NCBI GenBank assembly: GCA_017427775.1
Contig: JAFRSD010000043.1
Location: 1 to 64,000 of the forward strand
DNA: 64,000 nt
Source of the DNA: Lachnospiraceae bacterium
Lineage (GTDB): Bacteria > Bacillota > Clostridia > Lachnospirales > Lachnospiraceae
Direction of reading: 5' to 3'
The notes beneath the pieces were generated by a model, which saw only the letters and a program-made list of their open reading frames with translations, did no database searches and had not been told where the DNA came from. Below are positions 9,236-18,669 of the stretch, in pieces. Position numbers and translations under genes: made by a program. The first letter of the stretch is position 1; the number at the start of each line of letters is the position of its first letter.

Positions 9236-9740
9236 TCTCTTCCACCTGTTCCTTTCCCGCCGGCTCTTCGGTCTGTTCCGCCGGCTCTTCCGCCTGCGCG
9301 TCGCTCTTCTTACGGAACACGAACAGTTTGCTGAGCACGTAATTGAGAATGATCACGACAACGCCGGTGATCGCCTTTGCCCAGAATCCCTTAAAGCTGA
9401 ACAGGGAGCCGGTCACGCCGAGTGCCACCAGTCCCGTCGGCATCAGCATTTCGATGATTCCGGTAAAGATACGCGAACCGACGAATTTCGCCGCCTCAAC
9501 GGTGATTGCCTTCGCCCCGTGCGCCTTGCTTTCGAATACGTACAGGTGGCTCGTCACATAGGCAAATGCGACCGCGCACACCCACGCGATCGTGTTGGTA
9601 ATCGTAAACTCAGTGCCTTCTCCGGCCAGTCCGAAGACCTTCTGGATGACAAATGTGACGATGAAATTGACCGCCGTCGTTGCCGCTCCGAAGAAGGCAT
9701 AAAGAATGATCTCTTTGTGCTTCCTGTATAACTCTTTCAT
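9228..9740 (-). CDS. GtrA-family membrane protein
   Basis: A 170-residue protein with four predicted transmembrane helices: YAFFGAATTAVNFIVTFVI, an AWVCAVAFAYVTSHLYVF segment characteristic of GtrA, one around IIEMLMPTGLVAL and ITGVVVIILNYVLSKLFVF. GtrA proteins are thought to help translocate lipid-linked sugars. The tail is acidic (EEPAEQTEEPAGKEQVEENV) and cytoplasmic. The start is ATG 9740 (MKELYRK) with GGAGG 5 bases upstream; a longer frame starts in the terminator region and is not credible. It overlaps the methyltransferase gene by 8 bases. No glycosyltransferase is adjacent, so its substrate is unknown. Confidence 0.88.
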   Translation of the reverse strand: MKELYRKHKEIILYAFFGAATTAVNFIVTFVIQKVFGLAGEGTEFTITNTIAWVCAVAFAYVTSHLYVFESKAHGAKAITVEAAKFVGSRIFTGIIEMLMPTGLVALGVTGSLFSFKGFWAKAITGVVVIILNYVLSKLFVFRKKSDAQAEEPAEQTEEPAGKEQVEENV

Positions 9741-9755
9741 AAATCCTCCATACAT

Positions 9756-9784
9756 GAAAAAAAGGACCGCTGCGCAGTCCTTTT
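9756..9784 (-). terminator. Terminator after Nudix gene
   Basis: AAAGGAC/GTCCTTT stem with inner GC/GC pairing and a TGC loop, followed on the minus strand by seven T. It lies only about 15 bases before the gtrA start, so gtrA and the methyltransferase would depend on read-through or an unseen promoter. Confidence 0.8.
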
Positions 9785-9793
9785 CATCGTTCT

Positions 9794-10246
9794 TCAGAAA
9801 TACTTGCGGGAACCCCATAGGTTGTTCTTCTTCAGCTCCAGATACTCGTTGTATGCCTTTTCAAGTATCTGCTTCTCGTTGGAGAACTTCAGCAAATGAT
9901 ATGCTTCATGGTATTTGTAATACCCGGAGTCCACAAAGAATTCCTCGCGCTGTGGTTTGCTATAATAGTTGTCCGACATCATAAGGTACCAATGAACGTC
10001 CTTCATCACTGTATCCACAGGCGTACTGAAGGTATACTGGCTCTTGCCGACGTATTTGATAATGCGGGCATCCGCACCGGACTCCTCTTTCACTTCACGC
10101 AGAGCGGTATCCTTGAAATCCTCACCTTCCTCTACGGTTCCCTTCGGGAGTACCCAGCCTTCGTACTTATGCCTGTAGTTCTTATACAGTAATAATATCT
10201 TTCCTCTGAAAATAACAACACCACCGCAGCTCGTAGCTTCCATCAT
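9794..10246 (-). CDS. Nudix hydrolase
   Basis: A 150-residue single-domain enzyme. The Nudix box GTVEEGEDFKDTALREVKEESG fits the GX5EX7REUXEEXGU consensus, so it should hydrolyse a nucleoside diphosphate linked to another group, with Mg2+ at the Glu cluster. The substrate cannot be read; WVLPKGTVEEGE is seen in diadenosine-polyphosphate or mutator-like members. The first of two Met codons (10246) has AGGGGG at 9 bases. It has its own promoter and a strong terminator, so it is probably monocistronic. Confidence 0.9.
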   Translation of the reverse strand: MMEATSCGGVVIFRGKILLLYKNYRHKYEGWVLPKGTVEEGEDFKDTALREVKEESGADARIIKYVGKSQYTFSTPVDTVMKDVHWYLMMSDNYYSKPQREEFFVDSGYYKYHEAYHLLKFSNEKQILEKAYNEYLELKKNNLWGSRKYF

Positions 10247-10288
10247 AATAGAAGACCCCCTGTCATTGGTGTGTCACATATTGGTATC

Positions 10289-10317
10289 AGTATACTAAAA
10301 AAGTGACATAAGTGCAA
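10289..10317 (-). promoter_or_regulatory. Promoter for Nudix gene
   Basis: TTGCAC (10317-10312), 17-base spacer, TATACT (10294-10289), about 40 bases before the start codon. Confidence 0.75.
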
Positions 10318-10338
10318 TACCCGATTTTCATTCGTCCG

Positions 10339-11511
10339 CTACAGAATGGAGGACAGGATGTCCTTCAAAAGCGGTCCGAACACACTGATATCAACAAGGT
10401 TCTTCGGGTTCTCGATTGCGCCGTCGAACTTCCGGAACGTCAGCTTCCGTTCGGCCGTCTCGCCATTTGCCCCGGTCATTCGGTAGTCGAGGACACAACC
10501 GTCCTTTGTATCGATCTCAACGGTTCCCGTGCCGGTGGAGCCGAGATAGATCTGAAGTCCCGAGGTCGTGCTCCGCATCAGACGGTCTTCGTCGGATTTG
10601 ACGGTGCCGAGGTACTGCTCATAGGCGTATACGATCACCGATGTGTTAAACGCGTTGGCTCCCTTCAAAAGAAGCTTGCCCTGCCACTCGGCAATGCCGG
10701 CCTGCGTCAAAGCCTTCAGGATATCCTTCTCATGCGTCGAGAACAGTTTGCGCTCGTAGTCTTTCCATTTGATGCCTTTGATCATCGTGCGGATCGGAGG
10801 CACCCAGCTGTTATCCATATTGGTCTCGGTGTCACGGAGGATCTGATACATTTCCGCAAGTGTCACGTTCTTCACAAAGGTATCGCCGGTATCCGTAAAA
10901 TCCATTCCGCCGAACTCGTCCGAAAGCGTATCAACGTACAGCAGGAAGAAGCTCTTCAGATCAAGTACCGAAGTGTAAAACTCCGCGGGGAACTGCAGGC
11001 GGAGCCAGCCGTCCGTCGTAATGCCCATGGAGGCGGGGTCCTCGCCGAAGTATTCGAGCGTCTGCTTCACATTCATATATGCCCAGCCGTTCACGAAACG
11101 CATCAGTTCCATCCGTCCGGTCGTCAGTCCCGAGAACGGACTGTAACCGGTATAGGCAATGCTCATGTTGCCGCGGCTGTCCTTCGTAATCTCCCAGCAG
11201 GTGTCGTAACGGCTCCACGTTTCCTCATAGGTAAGCGTATAAGAATCAACGTCGTTCACGCCCGGAAGCGCTTCGTTCCATACGTCGCGCGGCGTAGGCG
11301 TCGGGGTCGGTGTCGGCGTCGGTGTGGGAGTCGGGGTAGGACTCGGCGTGGGAGTCGGCGTAGGCGTCGGCGTCGGAGCCGGAGTCGGCGGAATTCGGAC
11401 TTCGCCTTTCCGCGCCGGTTCCTCCTCGTTCGCAGCAAAGTAAATACACACGCCGGTCAGCGCGAGAAGAATGCATGAAAGAATTATGATAACGATAATG
11501 CTTTTCTTCAT
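10339..11511 (-). CDS. Membrane-anchored protein with Thr-Pro linker, unknown function
   Basis: A 390-residue protein that I do not recognise. One N-terminal hydrophobic helix (SIIVIIILSCILLALTGVC) anchors it with the rest outside. Residues about 42-74 are an almost pure Thr-Pro repeat, a rigid spacer seen in several other surface proteins in this window. The globular part (75-390) contains YTLTYEETWSRYDTCWEI and ends in FGPLLKDILSSIL; it has no motif I can name. LppX/LolA-like lipid-binding folds share such tandem beta-strands, but that is speculative. Start ATG 11511 gives the clean MKKSI signal-anchor. Confidence 0.75.
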   Translation of the reverse strand: MKKSIIVIIILSCILLALTGVCIYFAANEEEPARKGEVRIPPTPAPTPTPTPTPTPSPTPTPTPTPTPTPTPTPRDVWNEALPGVNDVDSYTLTYEETWSRYDTCWEITKDSRGNMSIAYTGYSPFSGLTTGRMELMRFVNGWAYMNVKQTLEYFGEDPASMGITTDGWLRLQFPAEFYTSVLDLKSFFLLYVDTLSDEFGGMDFTDTGDTFVKNVTLAEMYQILRDTETNMDNSWVPPIRTMIKGIKWKDYERKLFSTHEKDILKALTQAGIAEWQGKLLLKGANAFNTSVIVYAYEQYLGTVKSDEDRLMRSTTSGLQIYLGSTGTGTVEIDTKDGCVLDYRMTGANGETAERKLTFRKFDGAIENPKNLVDISVFGPLLKDILSSIL

Positions 11512-11591
11512 GTCTCAGCCTTTCTGTAAATCATTCCGCGGTTCCTCGTTCCGCAGCCTTTCCGTAACGCTTTTGCGTCCGGTCGCCCGCT

Positions 11592-14183
11592 TTATTCCGT
11601 TCCGCGGTTCCAGCTTCCCTTCGTATATCCCTGCCCCTGCGCGGACTGTCCGCCGCTGAGGGCCGTCTTCAAATCCTTCAAAACCGCTTCGGTCTCCGCG
11701 CCGCTCTCAAGCGTAAAGTCCAGCCGAATCCCTCCGGTCTTCGCTACGGGTACTTCGCGGAAACAGGACAACAACGAGAAAATGTGTGCGTTATAAATGA
11801 GTCCGTGGCAATATTCGCACACGGCCTTCGCGGGAAAATGTTCCCCTTCTCCGTCCGTAAGAACGCCCTGCCGTACACTTCCCTGTCCGCACAGGCCGGT
11901 CGTCTTCCGGAGGCACTGTTCGGACACCATCATGACCGAACGGCCGTACACGGTAAGTAGCGCGGACGGTGATTCCGGAATCTCGTCTTTTCGGAGTTCT
12001 TCCGACAGCGTAACGGTCGAAACGCCCTTCGAAAGCAGATATTCTACTGATGTAGAATTGTGGCAATATAAGGTTTTGTCGGCTTCTATCCGAATATTCT
12101 TCCCGCGGAAGTACGAAAGCTCGTCCATCGTCCGTACGACAACGCCTGACAGGCTATATTCCTTTACGAGCCGTTCCGCATTCTCGCATGCCTTCCGGAG
12201 TTTCTCCCCTTTCAGTGCCCGCGGAAGCATCCCGTAACGCAGTAGGCTGCACGGCATCTTAAGGCATGCCTCACAGTCGCCTTCCATGTCGATATAAAGG
12301 TCGGTTACTGCATCCGAAGCTACGACTGCTGCCAGCTGCTCGGCGGTCATGACGCTCACGGTCACGCGGCGGGACGGCTTCTCACCGCTTCCGGCTCCGT
12401 CAGCGACTTTCGTTCCTTCCTTCTCACGCCGTGCTTCAACAGTGCCGTCCGTTCCAGCCTTCACGCTTCGCAATCCGTCGCTGCCATCCGTTCCGGACTT
12501 TACGCCCGCTTCTCTTCGGAACGACCTGAGCAGTTCCTCCTCGAGCATCGTAAGTGCGTCCCTGCGCAGCTGCTTCAATGCCGCTACCGGAAGGAACAGC
12601 CCCTCTCCGACATGCACATCAAGCGCGGCAAATGAGAAGTCCGAATGCCCGGTCTGCATCAGCTTTGCCTTTGCCGTCTCTTCGTCGGTCGGCATATGCT
12701 CCGCTGCCTGCGGGACCTCGCCCCGCACCGTAACGGACACATCACCATCCGGCGTCCAAACGCTTAGGACACTCTCCTCACCGGCTTCCGCGAAGAAGCT
12801 TCCCATCACGTCAACCGGCTTACGGTTCTTTCCGTACCGCTCATCCAGTTCCTTTAAAAGCGGTTCCTTCTTCATGCGCCATATATTCAGTTTTAAGTCC
12901 TCGGGCATGCGCCCGAATTCCTTTCTCCACACAACCGGTACCGGCGGGATCCGGTATCCGCTCATATCCTGCGGCGTCGTCCATTCGCCGCATACATACC
13001 GCTCGTCCTGTGTCCGGAATTCTAACACCTCTCCGGGTCCGATCCGGCCGCTGAAGGAAGGTACCGCAACGAGCCGGTCGTGCTGCGCCGCATTGTTCCG
13101 GAACCGTTCGTCATTCCGTCCGCGCTGCTCCGTCCGACGGTCGTTAAACCGTCCGCCGCGGTCGTATTTGCCCGCATCTTTTCTTACATATGCCGTTCCG
13201 ACAAGCACACCCGAATGGTTCGGACGCTTCGCGCAGATCATCTCCGGACCTTTCTCGCCGAACACATATCCTTCGCAGAAACCGCCGCGGTTGAAGAGCT
13301 CCGCAAGCATCTCTGCATCTGCCTGCATCTCGCCGGGATTCTTCTTCAGATAGTCCCGGTATTCTGTCCCGCCGAGTTCATAGAAACGGTCGATCCATTT
13401 GCGGTAGATCGCCGTCACGCCCGCCGCATACGCCAGGCTCTTCATGCGTCCTTCAAGCTTCAGCGAGTGAATTCCCGTCTCCAGAAGCTCGTGCAGTTTC
13501 GGCAGCAGACACTGGTCCTTCGGACTTAAGAGATATCCGTAACGGCGCATACCGTTCTCTTCGTAGGTATACCGCTTCCGGCACGGCTGCGCGCAGCGGC
13601 CCCGGTTTCCGCTCCGCCCGCCGATCAGCGACGACATCAGACACTGGCCCGAATAGCAGTAGCAAAGCGCCCCGTGGGCGAATATCTCAAGTTCCTTCCC
13701 GCACCGGGCTCGCATATTCTTAATCTCGGCAAGGCTCAACTCTCGCGCGGGAACGATCCGCGTCACGCCTTCGTCGAAGAGCTCCGCGCTCATCGCGTCG
13801 GTGATCGTCATCTGCGTGCTGATATGCACAGGCAGCTTCGGAAAATGCGAACGCAAAAAGGACAGGACACCGAGATCCTGTACGATCACGGCATCCAGTC
13901 CGGCCATATAGTATGGGTTTATATATTCAAAAAGATCTGCTGTTTCGCGGTCCGTCAGCAGTGTATTGACAGTCAGATATACGCGCGCCCCCCGAAGATG
14001 CGCATAGTCAATCGCCCGAAGAAGACTGTCCTCCCCGGGATTGTCCGCATATGCTCTCGCGCCGAACCTGGAGCCGCCGATATAAACGGCATCCGCTCCC
14101 GCCTCGATAACGGCCTTAAGAGTCTCCGCCGATCCGGCCGGCGCAAGCAATTCAACTTTAGTGGTATTTCTTCTTGTATCCAT
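11592..14183 (-). CDS. Peptidase U32 family protein (RlhA/YhbU-like)
   Basis: An 863-residue protein. The N-terminus VELLAPAGSAETLKAVIEAGADAVYIGG and the Cys-rich segment from HGALCYCYSGQCLMSSLIGG to RGRCAQPCRK are the U32 signature; members include collagenase-like proteases and RlhA, which hydroxylates a 23S rRNA cytidine. The Cys cluster probably binds an iron-sulfur centre. The C-terminal half corresponds to the DUF3656-containing long form. Two low-complexity charged inserts are notable: YDRGGRFNDRRTEQRGRNDE near residue 340 and a Gly/Lys/Thr-rich stretch near 580-625. The start overlaps zapA by 26 bases. RlhA-type RNA hydroxylation is the better guess than proteolysis, but unproven. Confidence 0.88.
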   Translation of the reverse strand: MDTRRNTTKVELLAPAGSAETLKAVIEAGADAVYIGGSRFGARAYADNPGEDSLLRAIDYAHLRGARVYLTVNTLLTDRETADLFEYINPYYMAGLDAVIVQDLGVLSFLRSHFPKLPVHISTQMTITDAMSAELFDEGVTRIVPARELSLAEIKNMRARCGKELEIFAHGALCYCYSGQCLMSSLIGGRSGNRGRCAQPCRKRYTYEENGMRRYGYLLSPKDQCLLPKLHELLETGIHSLKLEGRMKSLAYAAGVTAIYRKWIDRFYELGGTEYRDYLKKNPGEMQADAEMLAELFNRGGFCEGYVFGEKGPEMICAKRPNHSGVLVGTAYVRKDAGKYDRGGRFNDRRTEQRGRNDERFRNNAAQHDRLVAVPSFSGRIGPGEVLEFRTQDERYVCGEWTTPQDMSGYRIPPVPVVWRKEFGRMPEDLKLNIWRMKKEPLLKELDERYGKNRKPVDVMGSFFAEAGEESVLSVWTPDGDVSVTVRGEVPQAAEHMPTDEETAKAKLMQTGHSDFSFAALDVHVGEGLFLPVAALKQLRRDALTMLEEELLRSFRREAGVKSGTDGSDGLRSVKAGTDGTVEARREKEGTKVADGAGSGEKPSRRVTVSVMTAEQLAAVVASDAVTDLYIDMEGDCEACLKMPCSLLRYGMLPRALKGEKLRKACENAERLVKEYSLSGVVVRTMDELSYFRGKNIRIEADKTLYCHNSTSVEYLLSKGVSTVTLSEELRKDEIPESPSALLTVYGRSVMMVSEQCLRKTTGLCGQGSVRQGVLTDGEGEHFPAKAVCEYCHGLIYNAHIFSLLSCFREVPVAKTGGIRLDFTLESGAETEAVLKDLKTALSGGQSAQGQGYTKGSWNRGTE

Positions 14184-14574
14184 TCAATTCGGTCTCCAGG
14201 CGTACCGACTTCTTCTGTTCGTCCAGATTGGCCTGCTGAAGTTTCTCGATCTTGCGCTGCAGCTCCTGAATATCGCCCTGCGCTGCGATCAGGTCATGCT
14301 TCAGTTTGTAAATCTCGTTGTCGCGGTCTTCCGTCTCATCGGTCAGCTCGGAAAGCTGCTGCTTCAGTTTGAAGTAATCGTCGGCAAGGTTGATCTGCAT
14401 CACGACCGCACGCATGTCGGGATTCATATCTTTGTACCATTTCTGGGAGCGCATTTCGGCGTATTTGCTGTTGATGTACGATGCTACGCGCTGCAGGTAC
14501 TCTTCGCTTTCATACCCGATAATGCTGTACTGCTTACCGTTGATGATGACCTCAGTTTCTGTACGGTTGTTCAT
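14158..14574 (-). CDS. zapA: Cell division protein ZapA
   Basis: A 138-residue protein. The N-terminal domain TEVIINGKQYSIIGYESEEYLQRVASYINSK is the ZapA fold, followed by a long coiled coil (about 70-130) rich in Leu, Glu and Gln. ZapA bundles FtsZ filaments at mid-cell. I start at ATG 14574 with GGAGG at 6 bases; the longer upstream frame is not conserved-looking. It lies between ruvB and the U32 gene, all minus strand. The zapA-U32 adjacency is, as far as I recall, common in Clostridia. Confidence 0.88.
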   Translation of the reverse strand: MNNRTETEVIINGKQYSIIGYESEEYLQRVASYINSKYAEMRSQKWYKDMNPDMRAVVMQINLADDYFKLKQQLSELTDETEDRDNEIYKLKHDLIAAQGDIQELQRKIEKLQQANLDEQKKSVRLETELNGYKKKYH

Positions 14575-14667
14575 AGTGACCTCCGGGATAGTTTTATATT
14601 CCCCGTCCCCTCGCGGAACGGCTCGTTTCGTATTCCTTTCACCCGTCCTTGAACCGGGCAGCCTCAC

Positions 14668-15678
14668 TTAAATGTTCTTTTCGACAAATGGAATGCCTAA
14701 GTGCTCGTACGCTTCCCGCGACACCACGCGTCCTCGCTGTGTCCGCAGGATGAATCCGATCTGCACCAGATACGGTTCGTATACATCCTCGATCGTGCCC
14801 TGGTCCTCGCCGATGGTAGTCGCAACGGCTGCGGTTCCTACCGGGCCTCCGGCAAATTTCTCGATCATCGTCGTTAAGATCGCACGGTCGATATGATCTA
14901 GTCCGATGCGGTCCACGTCTAACATATCAAGCGTATATCTTGCAATCTCGCCGTCGATGTGTCCGTCTCCGGTAACCTGCGCAAAATCGCGCACACGCTT
15001 TAGGAAACGGTTGGCAAGACGGGGTGTTCCGCGCGAGCGTCCGGCCAGTTCCGCCGCGCCCTCCGCGTCAATCGGAACGTTCAGCTTACGGGCGGAATTC
15101 ATGATGATCGTCTTCAGTTCCTGCTCGTTATAGTAATCCATTCTGCTAACGATGCCGAAACGGTCCCGAAGCGGAGCCGTCAGCATTCCGGCACGCGTCG
15201 TCGCGCCGATCAGCGTAAACTTCGGCAGTTTAATGTGCATCGACTTGGCGTTGGTCCCGCCCGTGCCGATTACGACGTCAATGAAGAAATCCTCCATTGC
15301 GGAATATAAAATTTCCTCAACCTGACGGTTCAAACGGTGGATCTCGTCGATGAACAGGATATCGCCTTCGCGCAAACCTTTGATGATTGCTACAATATCG
15401 CCCGGCTTTTCGATTGCCGGACCGCTTGTCGTCTTAATATCGACGCCCATCTCGTTGGCGATGATGTTCGCAAGCGTCGTCTTACCGAGTCCAGGAGGTC
15501 CGAAGAGAAGCACATGGTCAAGCGTCTCGCCGCGCTTCTTCGCCGCCTCGATATAAACCGTCAGCGTGGATTTCAGTTTTTCCTGACCGATATAGTCCCG
15601 AAGATACTGTGGCCGAAGCGAGCTCTCAAGCCGTACGTCTTCGCTCATCTTCTCCGTCGTAATGATTCTCTTCGCCAT
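14668..15678 (-). CDS. ruvB: Holliday junction branch migration helicase RuvB
   Basis: A 336-residue AAA+ ATPase that drives Holliday-junction branch migration with Ruv[18 protein letters not shown] is the RuvB N-terminus; Walker A is [11 protein letters not shown], Walker B is [11 protein letters not shown], sensor 1 lies in LIGATTRAG, and the C-terminal winged helix includes [10 protein letters not shown] and [14 protein letters not shown] 15678 has GGAG upstream. It is arranged ruvA-ruvB, 34 bases apart, so one transcript. No ruvC is seen here, as expected in Firmicutes that use RecU instead. Confidence 0.97.
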   Translation of the reverse strand: MAKRIITTEKMSEDVRLESSLRPQYLRDYIGQEKLKSTLTVYIEAAKKRGETLDHVLLFGPPGLGKTTLANIIANEMGVDIKTTSGPAIEKPGDIVAIIKGLREGDILFIDEIHRLNRQVEEILYSAMEDFFIDVVIGTGGTNAKSMHIKLPKFTLIGATTRAGMLTAPLRDRFGIVSRMDYYNEQELKTIIMNSARKLNVPIDAEGAAELAGRSRGTPRLANRFLKRVRDFAQVTGDGHIDGEIARYTLDMLDVDRIGLDHIDRAILTTMIEKFAGGPVGTAAVATTIGEDQGTIEDVYEPYLVQIGFILRTQRGRVVSREAYEHLGIPFVEKNI

Positions 15679-15712
15679 AATGCTGCTCCGTGTGTATAAT
15701 GATCATCCCGCC

Positions 15713-16309
15713 TTACAGATAGCGGAATGCCGCATCCAGAATATCCTCCGCGCTCATGCCTTCCCTGGCCGCTTTACGTACTGCCTTCTCGGCATCCTTT
15801 CTTGCGTAACCGAGTGCCGAAAGTCCGGCAATCGCTTCCTCTGCCTCTGCGCTGTCGGCTTTCTTCTCCGGCTCCTCGCTCTCCGCTCCGAGTACGATCT
15901 CCTCGGGCTTAATCTTATCTTTTAATTCCAGGATAACCTTGCTCACAAGCTTCGGGCCGACGCCGGGCGTCTTGGCGATTGCCTTCGCATTGTCCGTGAA
16001 GATGGCTCTGCAAAGTTCTGCCGAGGACATCATCGAAAGAATGGCGATGGCCACCTTCGGACCGACGCCGCTGACCGTGATCAGCATCTTGAAAAGCCGT
16101 AAATCCTCTTTCTGAAGGAACCCGAACAGATTCACTCCGGTGTTCTCGTTGACGTTCAGGTATGTATAGATCATAACCTGCTCGCCGGGCGTGCTGAGCT
16201 TCTCCAAGTCCGTCTGCGGCATGACCGCTTCATACCCTACTCCGGCGCATTCAACGATCGCGGAATTCTCCGTCGTTCCGTACAATTCTCCGTGCAAAAA
16301 CGCTATCAT
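15713..16309 (-). CDS. ruvA: Holliday junction DNA helicase subunit RuvA
   Basis: A 198-residue protein. Domain I (OB fold) is MIAFLHGELYGT to about residue 62; domain II has two helix-hairpin-helix motifs (ITVSGVGPKVAIAIL and AKTPGVGPKLVSKVIL); domain III near 150-198 (GLSALGYARKDAEKAVRKA) contacts RuvB. RuvA tetramers bind the four-way junction and recruit RuvB. ATG 16309 has AAAGGAGAACGA upstream. A Glu/Ala-rich flexible linker separates domains II and III as usual. Confidence 0.96.
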   Translation of the reverse strand: MIAFLHGELYGTTENSAIVECAGVGYEAVMPQTDLEKLSTPGEQVMIYTYLNVNENTGVNLFGFLQKEDLRLFKMLITVSGVGPKVAIAILSMMSSAELCRAIFTDNAKAIAKTPGVGPKLVSKVILELKDKIKPEEIVLGAESEEPEKKADSAEAEEAIAGLSALGYARKDAEKAVRKAAREGMSAEDILDAAFRYL

Positions 16310-16438
16310 TCGTTCTCCTTTTCGCCCGGAGTCCCCTTCCGAGTTCTCCGAACCGCCGATTTAGAGTTCCATTTCGGCGCAAAATACCATATATAGCGTT
16401 ATTGTACCACATTTTTCGCGGAAATACACTATAAATTC

Positions 16439-16467
16439 TTCACTTTTTTATAAAAAAATGGTATAAT
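16439..16467 (+). promoter_or_regulatory. Promoter for YprB-like exonuclease gene
   Basis: TTCACT (16439-16444), 17 bases, TATAAT (16462-16467), about 43 bases before the ATG at 16510. Confidence 0.75.
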
Positions 16468-16509
16468 GCGGTGCGTAAGATTTACGTCCTTTGCCTGTTG
16501 GAGATTTTT

Positions 16510-17673
16510 ATGAAACTGATTGACCGGATCATAACCGACTTGCGCATTCCCGAGGCGCTTTCCGTCCTTTTAAACGGGGAGCCGCGCCGCCCGCTTTTCT
16601 TCGATATCGAAACGACCGGGCTGCAGCCGGCGGGATGCTATATATACCTGATCGGATGCCTGACCGAAACGCCGGAGGGGCTCCGGTTCCGCCAGTGGTT
16701 CGCGGAAAATGCGGACGAGGAACCCGCTCTTCTGACCGCCTTTTGCGAATCCATCGGGGCCGATAACATTCTCGTACATTATAACGGATCCACCTTCGAT
16801 ATTCCGTTTCTGAACGCGCGGATCCGCTATCATAAACTGCCGCTTACGATTCCGAAGAAAGAGGACACACTCGATCTGTACCGCCATCTCGCGCCGTGCA
16901 AAAAACTCTTTGGCTTAGAGAACCGCCGGCAGCCGACGCTTGAAAAGGTGGCCGGTTATAACCGTACCGACCCGTACGACGGCGGAACACTCATTCCCTA
17001 TTATACGGAGTATGTCGCGCGCTGCCGCTTTGATGGGGACCGTGCCGCGGAGCTGTTAGACTCCCTGCTTCTTCATAACAGCGATGACATCCTCGGACTG
17101 TCGCAGCTTTCGTCGCTTCTGCCGTATTGCATGATCGCGGAGCTGCCTTTTACGGAGCTCAGACAGGAAGACGCGGACGGTGCATTTACCATAACCGCAG
17201 CCCTTCCGTATGCTTTGCCGAAATCCTTCCGGAAGGTACTCCCGCTTCCCGAGATTCCGGCCGCCTGCCGGCCATCAGGTGATTCAAACCCTGCCCCTGC
17301 GCCGGACAGCGACGGCTATTTCGCCGATCTTTTGCTTTCGGGCAATTCGCTCCGGCTGACGGTTCCGGTTTATGACATGAATGCGTATTTCTATTTTCCG
17401 AATTACAAGGACTATTATTACCTTCCCGTCGAGGATAAGGCAATTCATAAGAGCCTCGCGTCCTGCGTGGAGAAGCAATTCCGAAAGCCCGCCACCCGCG
17501 AGACCGCCAGACAGCAGAAAAGCGGCAGTTTCCTGCCGCAGTTGCAAGAGCGGATCGGACCCGTGTTCCGGTTCCGTCCGGGCGATAATCTGAGTTTCTT
17601 TGAGAAGCGGGAGCTCGACCGCGAAGCCGCTGCCGACTACCTGCTCGACTGGTTCGAATACATTACGGGATAG
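16510..17673 (+). CDS. Ribonuclease H-like / DnaQ-type exonuclease, YprB family
   Basis: A 387-residue protein with a DEDD-type 3'-5' exonuclease fold. FFDIETTGL supplies the first Asp/Glu pair, VHYNGSTFDIPFL the second Asp, and LLHNSDDILGLSQL the final Asp. The rest (after about 230) is a less conserved C-terminal region ending LLDWFEYITG. B. subtilis YprB has this fold and no firm role. A frame extends upstream to a GTG at 16471, but ATG 16510 with TTGGAG 6 bases before is preferred. It is a plus-strand gene divergent from ruvAB. Confidence 0.85.
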   Translation: MKLIDRIITDLRIPEALSVLLNGEPRRPLFFDIETTGLQPAGCYIYLIGCLTETPEGLRFRQWFAENADEEPALLTAFCESIGADNILVHYNGSTFDIPFLNARIRYHKLPLTIPKKEDTLDLYRHLAPCKKLFGLENRRQPTLEKVAGYNRTDPYDGGTLIPYYTEYVARCRFDGDRAAELLDSLLLHNSDDILGLSQLSSLLPYCMIAELPFTELRQEDADGAFTITAALPYALPKSFRKVLPLPEIPAACRPSGDSNPAPAPDSDGYFADLLLSGNSLRLTVPVYDMNAYFYFPNYKDYYYLPVEDKAIHKSLASCVEKQFRKPATRETARQQKSGSFLPQLQERIGPVFRFRPGDNLSFFEKRELDREAAADYLLDWFEYITG

Positions 17674-17675
17674 CC

Positions 17676-17722
17676 GAAAAGGCGCCGTACAGAAGCTTTC
17701 AAGCCTCTGCGGCGCCTTTCAT
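17676..17722. terminator. Bidirectional terminator between convergent genes
   Basis: AAAGGCGCCG and CGGCGCCTTT arms form a 10-bp stem with a further partly paired interior, lying exactly between the exonuclease and DUF4037 stops. Confidence 0.75.
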
Positions 17723-17727
17723 CGTTC

Positions 17728-18669
17728 TTATAAAGCTGCGAAGATATCCATGTTCCGGATCGTTCCGTCCGCGATATGGTCGTTAACGGAAAATGCGTGC
17801 TTCTGTAGGTCCGCGCACACGGCGTCGGTCAGGTTCTGATCCTGCAGTTCGCAGATGATCCGTGCCGCGATGTCCTCGACCGTCTCCAGCTTCGCGGGAG
17901 CCTCTGCGGGCGTATTTCCGGTCGCGATCAGCCGGTACAGCCGGTCCGAAAGCTCCGATAATACGGGAAGCTCGGAAAGTGCCCGGTAACTCCACTTATA
18001 GTAAGGCATGTAGCGGCCGTTGATCAGAAATGCCGCATGTCTTGCCTGCTTTTCAAACTCTATGAGACAGAGCTGGGCGCCTTTCTCGTCACTGCGCTCC
18101 ACCAGTCTCTGATAATTGTACTGGCCGGTCTGCGACATCATCAGAAGGCAGGCCGCAAGTTTCTTAAGCCGGATCGGTTCGGGCATGTATCCGATCCGCT
18201 CGCGGATACGCGTAAACGCACCGTCCCCGTCATAAAACAGCTCCCCGTCACACACCTCAAGAAGCGACTGCTCGGGAATCGCGAACCACTCCGAAACCGT
18301 CAGTGTATCGGTCGCTTTGCCGATCGTACGGACAAGGAATTCCTCCCGTCTTACGGCGCCGTGACGCGGTCCTCCCGCAGGCTTCAGACCGTTCTTTCCG
18401 AACCCTTCGAATTCCTTCGGAAGCTTCGAATAAGCTCGTTCCAGAAGGAACTCCGTGCGCCGGTCGACCATGTCCTCTCCGGGCAGGAATATGCTGAATC
18501 CGGGTTCAAAATCATGATCCTTTGACAGATCGTCATCATACCCCATGCATTCGCTTCCCTGTCCGACAAGCCCCACCGCGATGTGTGGCATAATCTCCGC
18601 GAAGTTCTCCCGAAGCATCGGTTCGCCGTACGCCTCATAATACTTCCTTGACAGCTCCAAGCCTTTCAT
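17728..18669 (-). CDS. DUF4037 nucleotidyltransferase-fold protein
   Basis: A 313-residue protein. IAVGLVGQGSECMGYDDDLSKDHDF resembles the nucleotidyltransferase GS...DxD metal-binding site, which is the hallmark of DUF4037, and MPYYKWSYRALSELPVLSEL is in the conserved C-terminal helical part. The substrate is unknown. Its start overlaps the upstream TPR gene by 35 bases, so the two are translationally coupled. TPR plus nucleotidyltransferase pairs often act in stress signalling, but nothing here proves that. Confidence 0.85.
   Translation of the reverse strand: MKGLELSRKYYEAYGEPMLRENFAEIMPHIAVGLVGQGSECMGYDDDLSKDHDFEPGFSIFLPGEDMVDRRTEFLLERAYSKLPKEFEGFGKNGLKPAGGPRHGAVRREEFLVRTIGKATDTLTVSEWFAIPEQSLLEVCDGELFYDGDGAFTRIRERIGYMPEPIRLKKLAACLLMMSQTGQYNYQRLVERSDEKGAQLCLIEFEKQARHAAFLINGRYMPYYKWSYRALSELPVLSELSDRLYRLIATGNTPAEAPAKLETVEDIAARIICELQDQNLTDAVCADLQKHAFSVNDHIADGTIRNMDIFAAL

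Noticed and set aside
11300-11390. Repetitive DNA in the TP-linker gene as a possible repeat element
   Set aside because: The repeat is explained by in-frame Thr-Pro codons; it is a protein linker, not an intergenic element.
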